Shown here in pieces: positions 1 through 14,701 of a stretch of 14,701 bases of DNA. The notes under the pieces are model-generated. The model saw only the letters and a program-made list of their open reading frames with translations. It was not told the DNA's origin and made no database searches. A program made the position numbers and the translations under genes. Source of the DNA: Phoronis ovalis (Eukaryota > Phoronida > Phoronidae); NCBI GenBank assembly GCA_028565635.1, contig JAOXYB010030954.1:1-14701 (forward strand), written 5' to 3'. Numbering within the stretch: the first letter of the stretch is position 1; each line of letters opens with the position of its first letter.

Positions 1-431
1 AACCACACCTAACAGTCAATTGAACAACATATAATCCTACTTAGCTTAATCCTACCTAATTACCTAACCATGCCTAACATCACTATACAACACTACTGAA
101 ATTTTAAAACTTACAGTTATTAGGATGAATGAATATTCTAGAAAAACCAAACCTCACAGTTCTATGAATATTACTACTTGCCTTGGGTTCACTTTATACC
201 TTCACACTCACATATAAACCACTGCTCAAGTAGGACTTGCATTTGTTAAGTATAATAATAATTTTATTCCATTTATGAGTATTACGATGCTTGGCTTACC
301 TTAGTAGTTTATATGCAGGTTAAAATGGCAAGAATTTGTTTTAATTATCGATTTTTTTCCACTATGCTTCCTTGACTTTGTATGAATGACGTTCTGATTT
401 TCTGATGTACCTTTTGTATTTCATTTTTTAG
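1..431 (+). other. Intron of the upstream unrecognised gene (3' part)
   Basis: AT-rich sequence with no open frame of note. It ends in a T-rich tract and an AG at 430-431, which serves as acceptor for the exon that follows. No repeat or RNA gene was recognised in it. Confidence 0.5.
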
Positions 432-573
432 GTGTTGCCTTATTGGATTCCATTTGTCAGAAAGGTATCCATCTTCAGAATCCAACATCTGACCCCTACC
501 ATCAGTGGTGTCCACCATCTGCCAGGGCAGCTATTAGAACCACCAGTGCACCAATAAAGTCTAGAAGTGCCAG
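432..573 (+). CDS. Internal coding exon of an unrecognised gene
   Basis: This exon is bounded by a T-rich acceptor (ttttttag) and a donor AG|GTAACC. Only the frame whose first full codon starts at 434 is open across all 142 nt; the other two frames contain stops. It gives 46 residues beginning VALLDSICQKG, passing through DPYHQWCPPSARAA and ending APIKSRSA, plus two bases (ag) of a split codon. The peptide is basic and Ser/Arg-rich toward its end, with no recognised domain, membrane segment or catalytic motif. The split codon can be completed by either of two downstream exons, giving alternative C-termini. The upstream part of the gene lies left of the window. I do not recognise the family. 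The exon call rests on splice sites plus phase agreement with two independent downstream exons. Confidence 0.6.
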
Positions 574-791
574 GTAACCTTACTACTAATTACTAAAGTA
601 TTTATTATTAATTATAATTTGGAATTATTGTATTGTCCTTTTTTTTTTGATTACCCAGTATGACATCTTCATAGTCCTCTAAAATCTGGCAAGAGACAAA
701 ATTTTGATACTTGAGCCCATGAATCATGATTATGGTTTCAACAGAATATTAAAATCTAACTTGTGGTTATGTTAACGTTATATCTATTTAG

Positions 792-930
792 TGCCATGAC
801 TAGCCAGCAAGCTCCTTTACCAAAGATAAAGAAAAAACTCAAGAAAGGGAGCAAGCTTCATCATGCTAGTAGTGTGTCGTCTATCACTAGTACTAGCAGT
901 TTAGGTACAAGAGCCGACAGCATCAGCTGA
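792..930 (+). CDS. Alternative C-terminal exon A (short tail)
   Basis: The acceptor is tatctatttag (AG at 790-791). The first base completes a Ser codon with the upstream exon. The next 45 residues run AMTSQQAPLPKIKKKLKK, then a serine/threonine-rich stretch, ending TRADSIS and a TGA at 928-930. The basic run could be a nuclear-localisation-like or membrane/nucleic-acid contact segment, but this is inference. A strong donor-like site, AG|GTAAGA, lies at 974, only 43 nt past the stop. The piece may therefore be a stop-containing cassette exon (792-973) as well as a terminal exon. A canonical AATAAA at 1312-1317 would allow termination here. The other two frames close at once, which supports this phase. 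Confidence 0.55.
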
Positions 931-973
931 CAGGGTGCCCGCCTACCCCCGCTAACAGAGCTATTTACCAATA

Positions 974-1934
974 GGTAAGATTAGATTAATTTCTTAGATT
1001 CTTACAATCTAAATATGTGTTTTACACTTGACATTAACACATCTGCAGGATAGCAATAAGAACAAGGTAAACTGTCAAAAAAGGAGAACCAAGATAAATT
1101 AGCATATAGTGACGGTGTAAATTGTTGATACCTTCTGTGCTTTGATGAGAATGTCCATCTAAGGCAAAGATTGCTGCTAACCAGATCCTTTAATTATTGT
1201 ATATAGATGTAGAGTTACTGTTCAAAAGACACTATGCTTGTATTAATCAATATGAATGTTTTAAGCTGAATCGTTAAGCACAATATGTGCTTGAGATACT
1301 AATATTAATTTAATAAAATTTGATAACTTTTCATTTATAAAGCTTCCATGCTTCATACATGGTAAAATTCTATTTTTTTCCCAACAATTTGATTTTGCTT
1401 TCACATATTGCTTGCATTTCTATTTGCACTGTTAAATATATTCCATTTATTTAACTTTATCACTGCATTTGAATTGTGTCCATTGCCAGTTACACAAGTT
1501 TGCATCACATTTCAAAGAATGAGAAATTGCTTAAATAAAGTGTTTTATTTGAATTTTTGTTATGTGACAATCACGTTCTATTCAGATTGTGTATTTCTAC
1601 CATCAACTGTTATATGGATTATATACACCAAGCTTTCATTTAAAGCTGTCAGTTTTGTTGGGGTCTGGTCCTCATTTATATTTCTAACAAGATAATTAAG
1701 CTTCCAACATCCACCTTTATATACACACTGATGTGACTGGCTGTAATAGGCAGGTAGCCTTTGACTACATGTGTCCTTTATAGCAAGTTGCACTGATGTG
1801 ACATTGACAGCTATTATGAAGGATTGTAATTTTCATTTTTTTTCTTCTATGGTTGATTAAATTAAACTACATATTTGAAGTTCTAAAAATATTCATCGTT
1901 ATCATGTGTTTCTTACTAAATATAAATATTTTAG
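974..1934 (+). other. Intron or 3' UTR between alternative exons A and B
   Basis: No supported coding exon. If exon A is terminal, this stretch holds its 3' UTR with poly(A) signals at 1312-1317 and 1534-1539. If exon A is skipped or is a cassette, it is intron. It ends at the acceptor AG at 1933-1934. The longer open frames here are AT-rich, on either strand, and lack splice or family support. Confidence 0.45.
1312..1317 (+). terminator. Candidate poly(A) signal for the short isoform
   Basis: Canonical AATAAA lying 382 nt after the exon A stop codon. A second AATAAA is at 1534-1539. Either could end the short transcript. No cleavage site can be fixed from sequence alone. Confidence 0.35.
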
Positions 1935-2184
1935 ATTGCCACTGTCAAAACGTTATCGTCACATCACTGGTGCTAGCTATAGTACATTATCTACGTCTGG
2001 TGTCATGGTTAAAAAGAAAAAGAAAAAGACCAAACATCGTCTAAATAAGATGCCAACAGAAGGTGATTCTCTTACAGAAATTCCTGAAGATAATTCGTAC
2101 AGTTCAAGAAATGATGTGCTAAATAGTAGTTCATCAGACACTCATCAGAACTCATTCTCATATTGTAGTCCTTATTCATTCTAA
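1935..2184 (+). CDS. Alternative C-terminal exon B (long tail)
   Basis: The acceptor is tattttag (AG at 1933-1934). One base completes an Arg codon with exon 432-573, and the frame stays open for 82 further residues to TAA at 2182-2184. The tail reads LPLSKRYRHITGASY and then a Ser/Thr stretch. It continues with a run of lysines (VKKKKKKTKHRLNK), an acidic/Ser patch (EGDSLTEIPEDNSYSSR), and a Ser-rich end closing YCSPYSF. It has the same entry phase as exon A and a comparable lysine block, although the order of Ser-rich and Lys-rich parts differs. No known domain was recognised. An upstream in-frame ATG at 1906 lies in the intron and is not needed. Confidence 0.6.
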
Positions 2185-3430
2185 TGAATGTTATTATTAT
2201 TCAGAACTAGATCGACAGATAGTTCTGATGGTCATCATTTCATTATCAGCCACAGAGTTGTTTATTCTTTTTGTCTGTATGTTACAAAAAATATTGTTTT
2301 CTATGAGCATAAATTGTTTACAAACTGCAGTTTACATGTGCATAGTAAGAAAAAGGATTTGGAACTCAAGCTGTGATCCTTTCCTTGCTATCCATCGGCA
2401 TGTGTTGACTTTTATTGAAACAACAGCAAAAATTATTCCAAAATTTAATTCTAAAGAAAAAAGTAGTGCAGATGTCAAGTTAAACACTTTGTGCTCTACT
2501 GCTTAAAATGTTGATATTGCATATCATTCAGGAGCATATCATAGTTCATATTTTTTATACATTTATACATTATGTTCTTGACTCTTTCTTGGAAACAAGA
2601 AGAATAATTTTAAAATTATAATTACATGTATAGTTATTGCAACTGACCTACTGGTGTTTAGGGACAGTTCCAGACAACAATCTTTTCTAATCTTTGTGTA
2701 TTTTGAATGATATTTACTGAAATGTAATTTGTCTCGTGTTCTTTCTATAAGATTTAATTATCTAATTTTTGTTTGTTTCTCTTTTGTTTGTTTTCATTGT
2801 TCCATCATGATTTATCGTTTCATTTGTCATTTCTTCATTTGCAAGTGACCAACGGTGGAAAGATGCTTTTTAAAACTCTTTATTTGAAAGTGACAGCATT
2901 TTAATGAGTTACATTTTTTGTTAAAAAGTTTGAATTAAAGGCAATAGCTTTTACGGGGGCTGGCGGACAATTTATGTTTTAATATAATATACCTACAGGG
3001 TGTCACTATAATGTAGTGCCATTTCACAGCGGAATCAAGCAGTAAATGATAATTAATTTAATTTATATTGTTATTCACAATCGTAATTATTATGTCTTAA
3101 GAGTAGATTTGTTAAACTTTCAAGGTTGTGTATGTCAAATAAGCATTCTAAAAGAAAAGGAACATTAGTTGTATTAACCGAATTAACACTTCCAAAGGCT
3201 TAATTAGTAATACCATTTGTCCACGCCAAGAATGCATGTTTTGCGATGTTTAATTGCCTTTATTACTACATTGTTATTCTTAACCTATGAAGTCGCTTGC
3301 TTACTTGATCACATTGTCTGAAAATCACCTTTTTAGAACAATTAATGCACACAATTTTTGACACAGTGTACTTTATGAGGTTGCGGAATGAATATAGTAA
3401 ATTCAAAATAAAGAAATTTATTTTTACGTT
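2185..3430 (+). other. Probable 3' UTR of the upstream gene
   Basis: AT-rich non-coding sequence after the exon B stop. Candidate poly(A) signals are ATTAAA at 2934-2939 and the first canonical AATAAA at 3407-3412. Small open frames at 2188-2376 and 2228-2506 overlap each other, have no family signal and follow a stop codon, so they are treated as UTR. No repeat was recognised. Confidence 0.4.
3407..3412 (+). terminator. Candidate poly(A) signal for the long isoform
   Basis: First canonical AATAAA after the exon B stop codon, followed by a T-rich stretch typical of a downstream element. Its distance from the stop (about 1.2 kb) is plausible for an animal 3' UTR. ATTAAA at 2934-2939 is an alternative. 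Confidence 0.35.
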
Positions 3431-3694
3431 ATTTTTTTATTAATTTCTCCTTTCCTTACTTCAATAACTTAAAAGTATAATGATTATGTTCTTTATTTAT
3501 CATTTTCAATTGTTTGAAAAACAAATTAAGATAAACGTTTATCCAGTGAATAGGCAAAAACAGATGTTTCACTATCGTAGCATATTACAATTTTTCATGA
3601 ATACCAAACACTACAGAATAACAAAAAAATGTGTTTTTACTTTTAAATAATTAACCAGACCTCTCAGTTATCTTAATACATATAATTTTGCAGA
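3431..3694. other. Intergenic AT-rich spacer
   Basis: No open frame, splice-flanked exon or repeat was recognised. Confidence 0.4.
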
Positions 3695-4345
3695 AAGTAA
3701 GTTGTGACATAACTTAGCTACAACTCAACGTACATTACGACACGGTGTAGGTTACAATGCAACGTAGATTCATTACAACATAGGCTAAGCCGATACAATT
3801 CAGGTGATGACGGGATGTAAGTTATGACATGACTTAGCATATGATGTGACGTATATTATGACGCAATGCGGATTATGACTCAATGTTGTAGATTATGATT
3901 TAGCCTATGGCATGACAGGTTGCGATGTGAAGTAGGCTATCAATGATGCAATGTGGGTTATAACACAACACAATGTAGATTATGAGGCTAAGGCACGATG
4001 TAGGTGGCAACCGAACATAGCGATATAGTTAATGTGCATTGTAATTTACAATGTCACACAGCTTCTGATGCATTTCATAATCTATGTTGCATTGTAGCCT
4101 AAGCTATGATATGACGTATGCAACATAGGCTACAATGTTGCAATGTACATTTTGGCACAATTATGTAGTTTATGATGCACGGCAGGTTACGACATGACAT
4201 AGATAACAATGAACTGTAATTTATGAGTCGACATATAGGCTGTATTTGATAGATGTAGGTTACGATGCAATGCATATTATAATACAATGTATGTTATAAT
4301 ACGATGTATATTATGATGCACTGTAGGTTACAATACATTGTTTAC
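3695..4345. repeat. Degenerate 17-bp minisatellite
   Basis: Variants of a motif like TGTAGGTTACGATGCAA recur through the whole stretch. The period is exactly 17 bp in five consecutive units starting at 4254, 4271, 4288, 4305 and 4322. Toward the left the units are more diverged and interrupted, but words such as GTAGGTTACAATGCAA, GATTATGA and ATGACATGAC keep returning. Rows of TTA/TAA within the unit produce the short minus-strand open frame at 4099-4287, which is not a gene. The right end looks youngest because its units match each other best. Confidence 0.7.
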
Positions 4346-4931
4346 AGGCCATGATGTAACGTTTGTTTTGACATTAGAAGTATATCAGTATATACATAGG
4401 ATGCTGCCATGCTGAAAGATGATGAAATAAATTCCCATAAGGATATGGAAGGGGGTCGATGGCTCAGTCCAAAAGACCGTTTTCACGTTTTTATTCCAAA
4501 AAAGACATTGAAAAGGGTATAAACTATAACTTTTTCAGTTTTTTAAGTTCCGTCAAGGGTCAAACATTATTCGGTTTTAATCCAGGAAAAGGTTGTACTT
4601 CATTAAATTCCTTATAAAAGGTCATATTGTTAATCTGTTAATCCTTACCATTTTTGACAGTCTGAAATAAATCCATCCGTTAGTGTGCCAGATAGATTTA
4701 TTCAGACTGCATGTTTGAAAAGCCCCAAAAACAAAAATTGAAATTTGATCGCCACATTCCCAAGTCAGGGAAAGCCAGGTACATTTCTTTATTTTTTCAA
4801 ACTCATCAGTTTTTCAGATTTTCAAGTCCAGGAAAGAATAGAAAGGGGTGTGTGTCCCTCATTATGATTTTCCCGGATGATTTTATTGCAAGTTTGTTAC
4901 CGTCTGGGGCCTTATATTTACAGTGAACCCT
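4346..4931. other. Intergenic spacer with short direct and inverted repeats
   Basis: Contains an imperfect inverted repeat (4660-4673 with 4695-4707). It also has three loose copies of a word like AGTCCAGGAAAG, near 4580, 4764 and 4826. The 71-codon open frame at 4711-4926 has no recognisable family signal. Together these suggest an old, decayed mobile sequence, but no element was identified. Confidence 0.35.
4660..4707. repeat. Short inverted repeat (hairpin)
   Basis: GTCTGAAATAAATC at 4660-4673 pairs with GATTTATTCAGAC at 4695-4707, with a single bulged base and a 21-nt loop. It could be a small hairpin, or a trace of a mobile element end. Confidence 0.5.
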
Positions 4932-5345
4932 ACTGAAAATGGCACAACAAAAAAAATTGAATCAAGCAATAATTTTTAAAAAATTGTTTTAAATGCCCAC
5001 ACCGAAAGCCCTTAAAAACCAAGTCGGTTGGGCGTTTTTCTTTTACTTTATTTTTTTAAATGCTCAATGTGTGAAAGCCCTTAAAAACCGAGTTGACTTT
5101 TTAATTTTTTTTTATTGTTAAGAGAAAAAAATAAAAATTAATAAGAAATAAAGTTCATTAAAAAAATAAAAACACCAAAATTTGAAGCGGTCACGCCCGT
5201 TAAACAAGATTTATTAAAAAGCAAATAAAAGTGAAAACACCAAAAGTTGAAGCGGTCGCGCCCGTTAAACAAGATTTATTAAAAAACAAATAAAAGTGAA
5301 ATTCCCAAAATTTGAAGCAGTGGCGCACGTTAAAAAAGGTTTTTA
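4932..5345 (+). mobile_element. Composite repeat element with two internal tandem arrays, copy 1
   Basis: This element has two arrays. The first has units containing GAAAGCCCTTAAAAACC at 5004 and 5073, a 69-bp period. The second has three units containing TTTGAAGCGGTCGCGCCCG at about 5181, 5246 and 5311, a 65-bp period, separated by poly-A/T-rich linkers. The same two arrays in the same internal order occur on the opposite strand at 8318-8660. Being a two-copy dispersed unit makes it a repeat family, probably non-autonomous. No coding capacity or clear terminal inverted repeats were seen, so the class is unknown and the outer borders are approximate. Confidence 0.6.
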
Positions 5346-5399
5346 TTTGGTCTGGCCTTATCATGTTTTTAAAATGAATTATCATATTTTTTAATTTAG

Positions 5400-5650
5400 C
5401 GACCAATCTGGATTCCGTATACACACACTTCACGTAAAAATAATGATTACTCCTCCGGCATTGGTCAGAATAGCAATGTCTCCCACCAGGTAGCGCTTCC
5501 ACTATCGTGACGTTTCCAGCACTGGTAGGAGGAACGAGTGCCATCTGGTGGAAGACAATGCTCAGACTAGTCCAAAGATAGTATCGACACCTAGCGGGAC
5601 AATATCATATGATAATATTCGACCTTGACATTCTCTCCCGTGATACAAAC
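5400..5650 (+). promoter_or_regulatory. CCDC93: Probable CCDC93 promoter and 5' UTR
   Basis: The segment is less AT-rich than its surroundings. It holds a TGACGT word (5508-5513, like a CREB/ATF half-site) and the partly matching pair CCACCAGGTAGCG (5483) and CCATCTGGTGG (5541). No clear TATA box was seen. The bases across the start codon, AACATGGCAGC, resemble the YY1-type ATGGCNGC word common at starts of housekeeping genes. The transcription start cannot be located from sequence alone. Confidence 0.35.
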
Positions 5651-14576
<8,926 letters not shown>

Positions 14577-14591
14577 GTAAGTGAAAATGCT

Positions 14592-14701
14592 TTTTTATGC
14601 CCATCACTATGTAATAGTGAAAGGGCATATAGCCGTACTGTATGCGGCGGCGTCGGCGTATGTAACCTTTTCTTTGTCTTGCTATAACGGCTTCAGCTTT
14701 C
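14592..14701 (+). mobile_element. TGCCCATCAC-hairpin repeat, copy 2 (cut by window end)
   Basis: Starts TTTTATGCCCATCACTA with the complementary TAGTGAAAGGGCATA just after. Then come CGGCGTCGGCG and GGCTTCAGCTTT, in the same order and strand as the copy at 10979. It begins about 16 nt past the exon 10 donor boundary. Confidence 0.6.

Noticed and set aside
508-530. CTCF-like CCACCATCTGCCAGGGCAG string
   Set aside because: It lies within a coding exon and matches the CTCF motif only loosely; a chance match is likely.
1408-1695. 95-codon + strand open frame rich in Phe and Leu
   Set aside because: AT-rich intron or UTR, no splice context and no recognisable family; the hydrophobic look follows from T-rich DNA.
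2188-2506. Two overlapping small open frames after exon B
   Set aside because: They follow the stop codon in probable 3' UTR and show no family signal.
4254-4338. CRISPR-like regular array
   Set aside because: The 17-bp units are contiguous with no unique spacers, and the genome is animal; it is a minisatellite.
4711-4926. 71-codon + strand open frame
   Set aside because: No recognised similarity, no splice context, and it sits in a region of small decayed repeats.
5200-5544. 114-codon minus-strand open frame
   Set aside because: Made of the 65-bp repeat units plus the antisense of the CCDC93 promoter region; its end repeats itself because the DNA does.

Overview
The window is AT-rich nuclear DNA from an animal. 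It has split genes with GT-AG introns, many dispersed repeats and a long microsatellite. Two genes are supported, both on the + strand. The organism is most likely an invertebrate: the main protein is very close to its vertebrate counterpart, but the short introns and the repeat families are not vertebrate-like. A hemichordate, mollusc or other marine invertebrate would fit. The phylum cannot be fixed from this sequence.

Region 1 (1-~3420) is the 3' end of an unrecognised gene. One internal exon (432-573) can join in the same phase to two downstream exons: 792-930, which ends in a stop after a lysine-rich tail, or 1935-2184, which ends in a different lysine/serine-rich tail. Polyadenylation signals follow each. 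This looks like a gene with two alternative C-termini.

Region 2 (~3420-5600) is intergenic. It holds a degenerate 17-bp minisatellite (about 3695-4345), a short inverted repeat, and a composite repeat element (about 4932-5345) just upstream of the next gene.

Region 3 (5651-14576 and beyond the window) is the 5' part of CCDC93. It has ten coding exons (93, 114, 95, 112, 99, 291, 51, 87, 120 and 63 nt) that join without a frame break into 375 residues. The N-terminal domain is followed by the start of the coiled coil. CCDC93 pairs with CCDC22 in the COMMD/CCDC22/CCDC93 (CCC, Commander) complex, which supports endosomal cargo recycling. The remaining exons, roughly 40 percent of the usual length, lie past the right edge.

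The CCDC93 introns carry most of the unusual structure. Intron 1 has a C-rich irregular tandem repeat and a 345-bp alternating purine-pyrimidine microsatellite. Introns 2 and 7 hold two same-strand copies of one inverted-ended element. Intron 3 holds an inverted copy of the element found upstream of the gene. Introns 7 and 10 hold two copies of a repeat that begins with a TGCCCATCAC hairpin. Intron 7 also contains a long fold-back and a candidate 18-nt microexon encoding TPSPRR. No prokaryotic, viral, rRNA, tRNA or CRISPR feature was seen.
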